From Pseudomonadota bacterium (GTDB taxonomy: Bacteria > Pseudomonadota > Gammaproteobacteria > Burkholderiales > Burkholderiaceae_B), in assembly GCA_023432075.1 (NCBI GenBank), contig JAEYVD010000580.1, positions 1 to 8,379 on the forward strand: DNA of 8,379 nucleotides, in the 5' to 3' direction. Position numbers and translations under genes: made by a program. Below, in pieces: positions 1 to 7,572 of the stretch. Each line of letters starts with the position of its first letter. Within the stretch, counting starts at the first letter, position 1. A model generated the notes under the pieces. That model did no database searches. It saw only the letters and a program-made list of their open reading frames with translations, and was not told where the DNA came from.

Positions 1-1169
1 CCTGCCCGAACCATCCCCCGGCCGCTCCAGGCCATTTCCACCCGGTCGCGCCCCTGTTCCTTGGCCCGATACAACGCCACGTCTGCCCGCGCCAGAATCA
101 CGTCGGCGCTATCGCCGGGCTGATAGGACGCCAGCCCCCCGCTCGTGGTCATCTGTACTTCCAACCCCTGCAGGTAAAGCGGCATGTCGCGCAAGGCGTC
201 GCAGACGCGCTGCGCGTGCACCAGCGCGCTGGCGGGATCACAGTCGTACATCAGCAGCACGAATTCCTCGCCGCCCATCCGTCCGAAGCGGTCGCTCGAC
301 CGGACCGCGTTCTGCACCACGCGCGCGAAGTGCCGCAGCGCGGTGTCGCCTCCCGCATGCCCATAGCGGTCGTTGATGGATTTGAAGTGGTCGATGTCCA
401 GCACCAGCACCGCCAGCTTCCCGCCGGTGCGCTCGCAGCGCTGTAGCTCGTGTTCCAGCTCGTCCATGATGCTGCGCCGCGAGTAGGCCTGCGTCAGGCT
501 ATCGAATGTCAGCGCGGCCTGCATCTTTTCCGCCTGGCTGGACTGGATCATGAAAAGCAGCGCCAGAAAGATCCCCGGCACCGTGACGGAGCCGCAGACA
601 ATGAAGAACAGGCCCCATGCCGACGGCTGCAACAGCGACACCGGCGCCTCCACGCCCGCGCCGTAGACATACACGCGCAGCGCGTGCAATCCCACCAGCC
701 CGAAGAAGGCCAGCAGCAGGTAGGGCACGACACCTTTGGTCTGGATGCGCCGGCGCTGCCGGAAGATGACCCAGCCCGTAGCCGCCATCAGCACGCAGGT
801 GTAGCCCGAATACAGCATCATCCGCGACAGCAGGCTGTCGTTGCGATACAGCAGCAGCGCAAAGCCGAACGTGCAGACCGAGCACAACACAGTGGTGCGC
901 AGAATATGCGGATGCATGCCGAAGAACTGGCGCACGCCGATGTACACCAGCGCGGCGGACAAGGCCCAGGCCGCGTTGGACACCATCACATAGGCCGCGG
1001 GCGGCATCATTTCGGCGGTCGCGTAGGCCAGCATCGACAGCACGGCCAGCGCATTGGCCGCCATGAACGCGGGCACGCCTTCAACGCCGCGGCCATGAAA
1101 CGGCAGCAGCAGCGGCAACGCCAGCGCCGTGGCGAGGCCCCACATCAGGAAAAACAGGCTAGTCGTCAT
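1..1169 (-). CDS. Membrane-anchored diguanylate cyclase (GGDEF), C-terminus cut by the window edge
   Basis: Predicted to make c-di-GMP from two GTP at the inner membrane. The reverse-strand frame is open from an ATG at 1169 to the window edge (389 codons). An in-frame TGA at 1184-1182 rules out a longer N-terminus. Residues 1-210 hold about seven hydrophobic segments (near 4-24, 34-52, 61-80, 92-108, 117-136, 147-166, 185-208) and match no sensor domain I can name. The GGDEF domain starts near residue 216, with DSLTQAYSRR at 223-232, DIDHFK at 258-263 (D258 is the expected metal ligand) and the active-site loop GGEEF at 299-303. The inhibitory I-site RSSD lies at 290-293, exactly five residues before GGEEF, so product feedback is expected. 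A weak GGA precedes the ATG. The coding sequence probably ends only a little beyond the window. It is divergent from pgaABCD, whose synthase is c-di-GMP dependent in E. coli. Identity as a cyclase is firm; the link to pga is inference. Confidence 0.93.
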   Translation of the reverse strand, partial: MTTSLFFLMWGLATALALPLLLPFHGRGVEGVPAFMAANALAVLSMLAYATAEMMPPAAYVMVSNAAWALSAALVYIGVRQFFGMHPHILRTTVLCSVCTFGFALLLYRNDSLLSRMMLYSGYTCVLMAATGWVIFRQRRRIQTKGVVPYLLLAFFGLVGLHALRVYVYGAGVEAPVSLLQPSAWGLFFIVCGSVTVPGIFLALLFMIQSSQAEKMQAALTFDSLTQAYSRRSIMDELEHELQRCERTGGKLAVLVLDIDHFKSINDRYGHAGGDTALRHFARVVQNAVRSSDRFGRMGGEEFVLLMYDCDPASALVHAQRVCDALRDMPLYLQGLEVQMTTSGGLASYQPGDSADVILARADVALYRAKEQGRDRVEMAWSGRGMVRA

Positions 1170-1242
1170 GGTTTGTTCCGGCTCAGGCCTTCTGGGCCTG
1201 CCCCGCCGTTGGGAATTGCAGTTGCACTGGGTTCGCACTAGA

Positions 1243-1252
1243 TAACGCGTTA
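1243..1252. promoter_or_regulatory. Perfect 10-base palindrome, possible operator
   Basis: TAACGCGTTA is a perfect self-complementary decamer in an AT-richer patch about 75 bases upstream of the cyclase start. Its position fits an operator for the cyclase promoter, but no recognised regulator motif is matched, and a single short palindrome could be chance. Confidence 0.25.
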
Positions 1253-1258
1253 CACGTC

Positions 1259-1277
1259 AGCATTTTTGATGCTTTTT
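1259..1277 (+). terminator. Weak hairpin followed by a T-run (terminator-like)
   Basis: AGCAT at 1259-1263 pairs with ATGCT at 1269-1273 around a TTTTG loop, and the sequence reads TTTTT through 1277 on the plus strand. The stem is short and AT-containing, so it would be a poor intrinsic terminator. No upstream plus-strand gene needs one. It could attenuate a transcript that starts further upstream, or be chance. Confidence 0.2.
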
Positions 1278-1302
1278 GTTACTAGAACGGAAAAAGACAC
1301 GC

Positions 1303-1332
1303 TGCGCGTTTGCCCTGCTTGGGCAACGCGCG
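1303..1332. repeat. Strong GC-rich inverted repeat (hairpin)
   Basis: The left arm (1304-1315) and right arm (1321-1331) form 11 base pairs, GCGCGTT then GCCC against GGGC then AACGCGC, with one bulged T at 1311 and a TGCTT loop. A G-U pair at 1303/1332 extends it. No T-run follows directly on the plus strand; on the minus strand a TTTTT appears only about eight bases after the stem. It is therefore not a standard terminator. It may be an RNA structure or a protein-binding inverted repeat. Confidence 0.5.
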
Positions 1333-1434
1333 CCTGTTCGTCCAGAACCTCTACTGCCGCGCCAAGACGATCGCACGGCCTGCGACGAAAGAATACGCCA
1401 ACCCGCCTGCGCCGTGACGCTCCCTTTGCAGTAA

Positions 1435-1461
1435 TTGACAGTTAACTTGCGCAAATATCCG
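1435..1461 (+). promoter_or_regulatory. Candidate pgaA promoter with overlapping palindromes
   Basis: A perfect -35 hexamer TTGACA lies at 1435-1440. The best -10 within a usable distance is TATCCG at 1456-1461 (15-base spacer, three of six matches), which is poor and would fit an activator-dependent promoter. Between them lie two abutting perfect 8-base palindromes, AGTTAACT (1440-1447) and TTGCGCAA (1447-1454), in the position expected of an operator. If used, transcription would start near 1468 and give a leader of about 245 bases before the pgaA ATG, comparable with the long pgaA leader known in E. coli. Promoter assignment is inference. Confidence 0.35.
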
Positions 1462-1503
1462 TAAAGTTCCATCCGTCGACGGCGCAGCCATAAGCGCCGC
1501 GAT

Positions 1504-1520
1504 CACGCCCCACGGGCGTG
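1504..1520 (+). repeat. Hairpin in the putative pgaA leader
   Basis: CACGCCC (1504-1510) and GGGCGTG (1514-1520) form a perfect 7-base stem with a CAC loop. No T-run follows. It lies within the putative untranslated leader of pgaA. Confidence 0.4.
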
Positions 1521-1609
1521 GCGCGTACTAGCCATGCACTCCGATACGCGAGTGCGAAGGTCCCCGCAGCGGGCGCCGCGCAACTTCCATTCAAACGTCC
1601 GTTCCCGCC

Positions 1610-1632
1610 CGCAGGCGAATTGATCGCCTGCG
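1610..1632 (+). repeat. Perfect 9-bp hairpin in the putative pgaA leader
   Basis: CGCAGGCGA (1610-1618) pairs without mismatch with TCGCCTGCG (1624-1632) across an ATTGA loop. It sits about 80 bases upstream of the preferred pgaA ATG. With no T-run after it, it is more likely a structural element of the leader than a terminator. Confidence 0.5.
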
Positions 1633-1664
1633 CTGTCCTGCCCGGTCCTTGCGCCTGGCCGGCC

Positions 1665-1701
1665 TGGCGGAGCCATGGACGCCCCGAATTGCAACTGCGG
1701 A
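1665..1701 (+). promoter_or_regulatory. GGA cluster with a GGA-loop hairpin: candidate CsrA/RsmA sites and weak pgaA RBS
   Basis: TGGC-GGA-GCCA at 1665-1675 would fold as a 4-bp stem exposing GGA in the loop. Further GGA triplets occur at 1677-1679 and 1699-1701. The last is ten bases before the ATG at 1712 and is the only Shine-Dalgarno candidate for that start. In E. coli, CsrA represses pgaABCD by binding several GGA sites in the leader, including one over the ribosome binding site. The same arrangement here is inference, because GGA triplets are common in GC-rich DNA and the triloop is smaller than the favoured CsrA hexaloop. Confidence 0.25.
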
Positions 1702-1711
1702 TGTCATACAG

Positions 1712-4183
1712 ATGCCAATCGAACGACCCAGGCGGCCTCACGCCGTCGGACCCAGAATGAATGTGATGGTGGCGGGCGCGCTGCTGGCGCCCGTGCTGGC
1801 GCTTGCCGGCCCGCCGGACAGCTACGACGCGCTCATCGAGCGCGCCCGCGCCGGCGACTACGAACCGGCGCTGGCGATGCTTCGCGCGCAAGGAAGCGCC
1901 GGGCGAGTGCAAGCGGTCCATGACCGGATCGTCATCGCGGGCTGGGCGGGCAAGCCCGCCGAAGCCATCGCCGCCTACGAATCCCTGCCCGCGGGCGCGA
2001 CGCTGCCCGCCACCGTCCAGCTTGCCGTGGCCCGGGCCTATCGCGACCTGCAGCGCTGGCCGCAGGCGCTATCGGGCTACCGCGCGGGCATCCGCCACCA
2101 TCCCGGCGAGCCCGCGTTCGCGGCTGGTGAAATCATGACGCTTGCCGACGCCGGGGACTTTCCCGCCGCGATCGCCGCGGGCGAAAAGCGCATTGCCCGC
2201 CAGCCGCGCGACGCCGACGCGCGGCTGGCGCTCAGCTACGTCTACGCGCGCCAGTCCCTGCCGTTTGAGGCATTGCATCAGGCCGATCAGGCGCTGGCGC
2301 TGGCGCCTGCCACCCCCTACGTGGTGCGCGAGTACATCCGGGCGCTGCAAGGCGCCCGCATGGCCGATGTGGCGAGGGACTGGGCCCGGCGCTATCAAAC
2401 ATTGTTTACCGCCGCCGAATTGCGCGGCTTGCAGGCCGACGCCTTGGCGCAACTGGCGCGCCTGTCCGCGATGCCCGCGCGCGGCGAGGCCGAACGGTTC
2501 GCCCTCGCGGACCGGGCGCTGGCGGGCTACGCCGCGGCAATTGCCGATTGGCGCGCGGTCGGCGACGAGGCGGGCGCCGACGTGCTGCGTGCGCGCATCG
2601 ACCGGCTGCACGCCCTGCACGCCCGGGTGCAGATGGAGGCGCTGACGCAGGAATACGAAGCGTTGCTGGACGAGGGCGTGGACGTGCCGCGATACGCACT
2701 CTCCGATGTGGCCTCCGCCTATCTGTACCTGCGCCAGCCCGAACGCGCCCGGGACCTGTACCGGCAAGTCGCCGCCAGCGACGCCGCGCCCGGCGACGAT
2801 CCCGGCCAACGCCTGGCCACCCAAACGGGCCTTTACTACGCCCTGGCCGAAGGCGAGCAGTTCGACGAGACGCCCCCCATCACCGACGCGGTGCAGTCGG
2901 GCTACGCCCCGTGGCTCTACTACAAGGGCCAGGCCACCCGCATGCCCAACGACCTGAACCTGGAAAGCCGCCAGACCCTGGCCGCCGCGCGCCTTCAGGC
3001 CGACGACACCCCCGAGGCCAACCAGCGGCTGACCGAGATGGTGCGGCAGGCGCCCAACAATTCCGGCCTGCGCAGCGACCTGGCCACCGTCCATCGCGCC
3101 CGCTCCCTGCCCCGCGCGTCGGAGATTGAATTGAAGCTGGCCGAGACGCTGGCGCCGCGCAACATTGCGGTGGAGAACGGCCAGGGCTTTACCGCGATGG
3201 ATCTGCAGGAATGGCGGCAGGCCGAGGCCTTGTCCGCCGACACGATCACGCGCGCGCCGGAAAACCTGACCAGCCGGCGCCTCGCCCGGGAATGGGCGGT
3301 GCATCGCAAAGCCGAACTGCGGATCAGCGGGTATCGCGGGCTGGCCTCGGACAGCCCGGTCACCGGCAACGGCGATTTCGGCATCGACTCCGTGCTGTAC
3401 TCCCCGCCCTTGGGCTACGACTGGCGCGTCTTTGGCGGCGGCGGTTACGCCGCCGGCGATTTCGAGGAAGGCCGCGGCAACTACCGCTGGCTGCGCACCG
3501 GCGTTCAATGGCGTGTGCGTGACCTGACGGTGGAGGGCGAAGTCTCCACCAACGACTACGGGCACGGCGTGAAGCCCGGCGTGCGGCTGTCGGCCGCCTA
3601 CGATCTGAACGACCATTGGCAGGTCGGCGGCTCGGGCGCCATCTTGTCGCGCGACACGCCGCTGCGCGCGCTGACGAACGATATCTCGTCCAACGGCCTG
3701 TCCCTTTACGTGCGCTGGCGCGCCGACGAGCGGCGCGAGTGGACCCTGTCGGCCGCCCCGTCGCATTTCAGCGACGGCAACAGCAGGTGGGAATTCGGCC
3801 TGGCTGGCCGAGAGCGCGTCTACACCGCGCCGCACCTGAAAGCCGACCTGGAGCTTGGCCTGTCGACGCAGCGCAATACCCGCGACAACGCGCCCTACTT
3901 CAATCCCAGCGCCGACTTCATGGCCCTGCCGGCCGTGCGGGTGACCCACACCCTGCACCGCCGCTACGAAACCGCGTGGGAGCAGATCGGCACGCTGGGC
4001 GCCGGCGCCTACAGCCAGCAAGGCTACGGCACGGGCGGTGTCCTGGCGCTGGGTTACGGCCAGCGTTACCGCGCCAACGACGTCCTGGACATGGGCTTCA
4101 TGGTGACCGGCACCAGCCGCCCCTATGACGGCGAGCGCGAGCGCGAACTGCGCGTCGTGTTCGACCTTGCCTACCGCTTCTGA
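1712..4183 (+). CDS. pgaA: PNAG/PGA outer-membrane export porin PgaA (BpsA type)
   Basis: Exports poly-beta-1,6-N-acetylglucosamine through the outer membrane. From this ATG the protein has 823 residues (E. coli PgaA has 807). Residues 1-15 are arginine-rich and 16-32 hydrophobic, ending ALALA before GPP, a good Sec signal peptide with cleavage near 32. Residues about 33-530 are helical and Ala/Arg/Leu-rich with repeated Tyr/Ala/Pro spacing typical of TPR units, the periplasmic part that binds PgaB and polymer. Residues about 533-823 are alternating aromatic/Gly strands ending in phenylalanine (LAYRF), as expected for the 16-stranded barrel and BAM recognition. The frame also stays open upstream from a TTG at 1649, and another ATG lies at 1757. 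I prefer 1712 because it alone gives a compact signal peptide with a basic N-region; starting at 1757 would remove all positive charge. It is first in the operon, and 21 bases separate it from pgaB. Confidence 0.93.
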   Translation: MPIERPRRPHAVGPRMNVMVAGALLAPVLALAGPPDSYDALIERARAGDYEPALAMLRAQGSAGRVQAVHDRIVIAGWAGKPAEAIAAYESLPAGATLPATVQLAVARAYRDLQRWPQALSGYRAGIRHHPGEPAFAAGEIMTLADAGDFPAAIAAGEKRIARQPRDADARLALSYVYARQSLPFEALHQADQALALAPATPYVVREYIRALQGARMADVARDWARRYQTLFTAAELRGLQADALAQLARLSAMPARGEAERFALADRALAGYAAAIADWRAVGDEAGADVLRARIDRLHALHARVQMEALTQEYEALLDEGVDVPRYALSDVASAYLYLRQPERARDLYRQVAASDAAPGDDPGQRLATQTGLYYALAEGEQFDETPPITDAVQSGYAPWLYYKGQATRMPNDLNLESRQTLAAARLQADDTPEANQRLTEMVRQAPNNSGLRSDLATVHRARSLPRASEIELKLAETLAPRNIAVENGQGFTAMDLQEWRQAEALSADTITRAPENLTSRRLAREWAVHRKAELRISGYRGLASDSPVTGNGDFGIDSVLYSPPLGYDWRVFGGGGYAAGDFEEGRGNYRWLRTGVQWRVRDLTVEGEVSTNDYGHGVKPGVRLSAAYDLNDHWQVGGSGAILSRDTPLRALTNDISSNGLSLYVRWRADERREWTLSAAPSHFSDGNSRWEFGLAGRERVYTAPHLKADLELGLSTQRNTRDNAPYFNPSADFMALPAVRVTHTLHRRYETAWEQIGTLGAGAYSQQGYGTGGVLALGYGQRYRANDVLDMGFMVTGTSRPYDGERERELRVVFDLAYRF

Positions 4184-4204
4184 CCTGGCCTTTTCGGAAA
4201 CGAC

Positions 4205-6238
4205 ATGATGCTCAAACTTCCTGTCCGGCTGATCCTGGCCGGCTTGCTGCTCCTTTTGATGTTGATCCTGACGGCGTGCGCCAAGGACATTCCCGTCTAC
4301 ACGCCGCCCGCCGACCGCCCCGTCGCGGCCGTCGACCGGCCCTGGGTCAATGGACAATTCCTGGCCCTGGCCTACCACGACGTCGAAGACGACGATCCCG
4401 ATCAGGCGTTTCTCAGCGTCCGCACGGACCGGCTGGCCGAGCAATTGGCCTGGCTGCGCGCCAACGGCTACCAGGCCGTATCGGTGGACCAGATCCTGGC
4501 GGCCCGCCAGGGGGGAAAACCGTTGCCCGACCGTGCCGTGCTGCTGTCGTTCGACGACGGTTACCGCAGCTTCCATACCCGCGTGCTGCCCATCCTGAAA
4601 GCCTATGGCTGGCCAGCGCTGCTGGCGCCCGTGGGCACGTGGATGGACACGCCGTCCAATCGTCCGGTGGATTTTGGCGGCAGTCCCGAGGCGCGCAAGC
4701 GCTTTCTGAACTGGGATGAGATCCGCGAGATCTCGCGGTCGGGACTGGTGGAAATAGCGGCGCATACCGACGCCTCGCACTACGGCGCGCTTGCCAATCC
4801 GCAAGGCAACACGGAACCGGCTGCCGCCATCCGGGCCTACGATGCGCGCACCGGCCAGTACGAAACCGAAGCGCAGTTCAACGCCCGCATGGGCCGCGAC
4901 GTGGCCGCCATCACCGACAAGATCCGCGCCGCTACCGGCAAGAAGCCCCGCGTCTGGGTATGGCCCTACGGCGCGGAAGGCGGGTCGACGCTGCGCATTG
5001 CGGCCGAGAACGGCTACGAGATGGCGCTAACGCTGGAAGACGGACCTGGCCGGCTTGCCCGCCTGATGTCCACCCCCCGCATGCTGCTGGCAAGCGATCC
5101 GGCGCTCAAGTCCTTTGCCAACAGCGTCGCGGGCATGGAGGCCGACCCCTTCATGCGCGTGGCGCACATCGACCTGGATTACGTCTACGACCCGGCCCCC
5201 GAGCAGACCGATCGCAACCTGGGCGTGCTGGTGCAGCGCATTCTGGACATGCAGATCAACACGGTGTTCCTGCAGGCCTATTCCGATCCGCAAGGCGATG
5301 GGCTGGTGAAGTCGCTGTACTTTCCCAACCGGTGGCTGCCGATGCGCGCCGACCTCTTCAACCGCGCGGCGTGGCAGCTGCACAACCGCGCCAACGTGAT
5401 GGTCTACGCGTGGATGCCCGTGCTGGCCTTCGACATGGACCCGTCGCTGCCCCGCGTTGCGCGCTGGGATCCGGACACCGGACAGGCGGCGCCCGACGCC
5501 GGCCAGTACCGGCGCCTGTCGCCGTTCGACGCCACCGTCCGTGCGCGCATCGGCGACGTTTATGAAGACCTGGCGCGCTACGCGATCTTCGACGGGCTGC
5601 TGTTCCACGATGACGCCTTGCTGTCCGACTTCGAAGACGCCAGCCCGGGCGCGCTGGCCGCGTATCGCGCGGCCGGACTGCCGGACCGCATCGCCGACCT
5701 GCGCGCGGATCCGGACACGATGCAGCGCTGGACCCGCTACAAGAGCCGTTATCTGGTGGACTTCACCGCGGCGCTCGCCGAAAAAGTGCGTGCCGTGCGC
5801 GGGCCCCAGATCAAGACCGCACGCAACCTCTACGCGCAGCCCATCCTGAATCCCGCCAGCGAGACGTGGTTTGCGCAGAACCTGGACGACTTTCTGGCCG
5901 CCTACGACTGGACCGCGCCGATGGCGATGCCGCTGATGGAGAACGTGGCGCCCGGCAAGGAAAACGCGTGGCTGGACGAGCTGGTCGACGCTGTCGCCCG
6001 CCGGCCCGGCGCGCTGTCCCGGACCGTGTTCGAACTGCAAAGCCGCGATTGGCGCACCGGTCCCGACCGTCCTGAAGCCACGCCCGTGGACACCGTCGTG
6101 CTGGCCGGCTGGATGCGGCGCCTGCAACTGCGCGGCGCCCGCAGCTTCGGCTACTACCCCGACGACTTTTCGCAAGACCAGCCCCGGTTGCAAGACATCC
6201 GGCCCGCCCTCTCCGAAGCCTGGTATCCCCTCCCATGA
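4205..6238 (+). CDS. pgaB: PNAG N-deacetylase / glycoside hydrolase lipoprotein PgaB (BpsB type)
   Basis: Partly de-N-acetylates PNAG in the periplasm so that it can leave through PgaA, and cleaves the partly deacetylated polymer. The 677-residue protein starts with a lipoprotein signal; the lipobox is LTAC with the lipidated cysteine at 25, and Ala at +2 fits outer-membrane retention. The polysaccharide deacetylase domain (CE4 type, about 50-310) has FDDGY at 116-120, giving D117 as base and D118 as metal ligand, and HTDASH at 187-192, giving H187 and H192. These correspond to E. coli D114, D115, H184 and H189. The C-terminal hydrolase barrel (about 320-670, GH153 type) has HIDLDYVYD at 321-329 and FHDDA at 467-471, the acidic pair of the active-site cleft. 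An SD-like GGAA lies at 4196-4199, six bases before the ATG if GGA is counted; a second ATG follows at 4208. The stop overlaps the pgaC start. All catalytic residues are present. Confidence 0.96.
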   Translation: MMLKLPVRLILAGLLLLLMLILTACAKDIPVYTPPADRPVAAVDRPWVNGQFLALAYHDVEDDDPDQAFLSVRTDRLAEQLAWLRANGYQAVSVDQILAARQGGKPLPDRAVLLSFDDGYRSFHTRVLPILKAYGWPALLAPVGTWMDTPSNRPVDFGGSPEARKRFLNWDEIREISRSGLVEIAAHTDASHYGALANPQGNTEPAAAIRAYDARTGQYETEAQFNARMGRDVAAITDKIRAATGKKPRVWVWPYGAEGGSTLRIAAENGYEMALTLEDGPGRLARLMSTPRMLLASDPALKSFANSVAGMEADPFMRVAHIDLDYVYDPAPEQTDRNLGVLVQRILDMQINTVFLQAYSDPQGDGLVKSLYFPNRWLPMRADLFNRAAWQLHNRANVMVYAWMPVLAFDMDPSLPRVARWDPDTGQAAPDAGQYRRLSPFDATVRARIGDVYEDLARYAIFDGLLFHDDALLSDFEDASPGALAAYRAAGLPDRIADLRADPDTMQRWTRYKSRYLVDFTAALAEKVRAVRGPQIKTARNLYAQPILNPASETWFAQNLDDFLAAYDWTAPMAMPLMENVAPGKENAWLDELVDAVARRPGALSRTVFELQSRDWRTGPDRPEATPVDTVVLAGWMRRLQLRGARSFGYYPDDFSQDQPRLQDIRPALSEAWYPLP

Positions 6239-7572
6239 CTGATCGACTGATTGCCCTGCTGATTCTGTGCGCGGTGCTTGGCGCGCCGTTCGGCTTCACC
6301 CTGATGCTGACCGGCGAAGCGCTGCTGGGCTTCGTGTTCTTCTACCCCCTGTTCATGTCCGGCATGTGGATGGCGGGCGGCATCTACTTCTGGTGGCACT
6401 GGGAGCGCCACTGGCCCTGGGGGCTCGAGCGCAACCCGCCCGAACTGGCCGGTTCGCCGCTGGTGTCCATCCTGGTGCCCTGCTTCAACGAAGCCGACAA
6501 CGGCGAAGAAACCGTTCTCGCGGCGCTGAACCAGAACTACCCGCACATCGAGGTCATCGCCATCAACGACGGGTCGACCGATGGCACGGATGTGCTGCTG
6601 GACCGCCTGGCCGCCGTACATCCCCGGTTGCGCGTGGTGCATCTGGCGCAAAACCAGGGCAAGGCCATGGCGCTGCGCATGGGCGCGCTGGCGGCACGCA
6701 GCGAGTACCTCGTCTGCATCGACGGCGACGCCCTGCTGGACCCCGATGCCGCCGCCTACCTGGTCGCGCCGCTGATCGACAATCCGCGCGTGGGCGCCGT
6801 CACGGGCAACCCGCGCATCCGCACCCGCTCCACGCTGATCGGGCGCATCCAGGTGGGCGAGTTCTCGTCGATCATCGGGCTCATCAAGCGCACGCAGCGC
6901 GTGTACGGCCAGGTCTTCACGGTGTCGGGCGTGGTCGCGGCCTTCCGGCGCGTCGCACTGGACCGCGCGGGCTACTGGAGCCTGGACATGATCACCGAGG
7001 ACATCGACATCAGCTGGAAACTGCAGCGCGACCACTGGTCGATCTTCTACGAACCGCGCGGGCTGTGCTGGATCCTGATGCCGGAAACGCTGCGGGGGCT
7101 GTGGAAGCAGCGGCTGCGCTGGGCGCAGGGCGGCGCGGAAGTGTTCCTGAAGAACCTGCGTTCGATCTGGAACTGGCGCCATCGCAGGTTGTGGCCGCTG
7201 ATGGCCGAGTTCTGCCTGTCGACCGCCTGGGCGTTCGCCTTTGCGTTGTCCGTGGTGCTGTGGCTGGTCAGCCAGATCGTCGCGCTGCCCAACAACATGC
7301 AGATCGCCAGCCTGCTGCCGCCCGCGTTCACCGGCATGATGCTGGCGGTCGTCTGCCTGCTGCAATTTGCCGTCAGCATCCTGATCGACCGCCGCTACGA
7401 GCCGGGCCTGGCGCGCTCGCTGTACTGGGTCATCTGGTATCCGCTGGCCTACTGGATGGTGAGCCTGTTCACCACCCTGGTCAGTTTCCCCAAGGTCATG
7501 CTGCGCAAGCAGGCCCAGCGCGCCCGCTGGACCAGCCCCGACCGCGGCATCAAATCACCGGACGCATCATGA
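6235..7572 (+). CDS. pgaC: PNAG synthase glycosyltransferase PgaC (BpsC type)
   Basis: Inner-membrane processive family 2 glycosyltransferase that polymerises GlcNAc from UDP-GlcNAc and, with PgaD, moves the chain to the periplasm. The 445-residue protein has two N-terminal membrane segments (about 5-25 and 29-54), a cytoplasmic GT-A domain (about 75-300) and about three C-terminal hydrophobic segments (within about 320-425). Motifs are in the canonical order: NDGSTDGT from N111, DGD at 163-165 (DxD, UDP/metal binding), TED at 254-256 with D256 as the likely catalytic base, and QRLRW at 292-296 (the QxxRW of processive synthases). The length is close to E. coli PgaC. The start shares ATGA with the pgaB stop and lacks a good SD of its own, which suggests translational coupling to pgaB. 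No PilZ domain is present; in E. coli, c-di-GMP is bound by PgaC and PgaD together. Confidence 0.97.
   Translation: MTDRLIALLILCAVLGAPFGFTLMLTGEALLGFVFFYPLFMSGMWMAGGIYFWWHWERHWPWGLERNPPELAGSPLVSILVPCFNEADNGEETVLAALNQNYPHIEVIAINDGSTDGTDVLLDRLAAVHPRLRVVHLAQNQGKAMALRMGALAARSEYLVCIDGDALLDPDAAAYLVAPLIDNPRVGAVTGNPRIRTRSTLIGRIQVGEFSSIIGLIKRTQRVYGQVFTVSGVVAAFRRVALDRAGYWSLDMITEDIDISWKLQRDHWSIFYEPRGLCWILMPETLRGLWKQRLRWAQGGAEVFLKNLRSIWNWRHRRLWPLMAEFCLSTAWAFAFALSVVLWLVSQIVALPNNMQIASLLPPAFTGMMLAVVCLLQFAVSILIDRRYEPGLARSLYWVIWYPLAYWMVSLFTTLVSFPKVMLRKQAQRARWTSPDRGIKSPDAS

Larger units (their letters stand above)
1170..1711. other. Divergent intergenic region between the cyclase gene and pgaA
   Basis: About 540 bases with no credible gene on either strand. 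The open frames here have unbiased composition, match no family I know, and run into the flanking genes on the wrong strand. The stretch 1235-1300 and the stretch 1430-1470 are more AT-rich than the surroundings, as expected for promoters. The region contains several inverted repeats and short perfect palindromes, listed separately. Promoters for both divergent transcripts must lie here, but only one hexamer (TTGACA at 1435-1440) is close to consensus. Confidence 0.8.

Noticed and set aside
450..1241. A 263-codon plus-strand open frame opposite the cyclase gene
   Set aside because: A low-complexity Gln/His/Arg composition is typical of reading antisense to Leu/Ala-rich membrane protein codons. 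The minus-strand GGDEF frame is certain.
1216..1244. Possible sigma-70 promoter TTGCAG, 17 bases, TAGATA on the plus strand
   Set aside because: Each hexamer matches consensus at only three of six positions, which is near what chance gives in this interval.
1563..1573. CCCGC-A-GCGGG inverted repeat
   Set aside because: The one-base centre cannot form a hairpin loop with the full stem, and such GC symmetry is common in this composition.
1257..1921. Minus-strand open frames of 71 and 159 codons in the intergenic region and the pgaA start
   Set aside because: No recognisable domain, no good SD and no composition bias; the second one overlaps the pgaA signal-peptide region.
2069..4804. A 911-codon open frame on the minus strand, antisense to pgaA and the start of pgaB
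   Set aside because: The predicted protein is rich in Gly/Val/Gln/Arg/His with no recognisable domain, and it crosses two well-identified genes and their junction. Long antisense frames are expected opposite GC-rich coding sequence.
5027..6193. A 388-codon minus-strand open frame opposite pgaB
   Set aside because: Its composition is that of a codon shadow, with no motif and complete overlap with pgaB, whose catalytic residues are all in place.
6154..7365. A 403-codon minus-strand open frame opposite pgaC
   Set aside because: Rich in Gln/His/Arg/Asp with no domain; a shadow of the PgaC coding frame.
6267..7568. Upstream extension of the pgaD frame to a 582-codon protein
   Set aside because: The part before 7569 is out-of-frame sequence of pgaC, rich in Arg/Ala/Gly/His. 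Only the last 148 codons are real PgaD, which has its own SD and an ATGA overlap.
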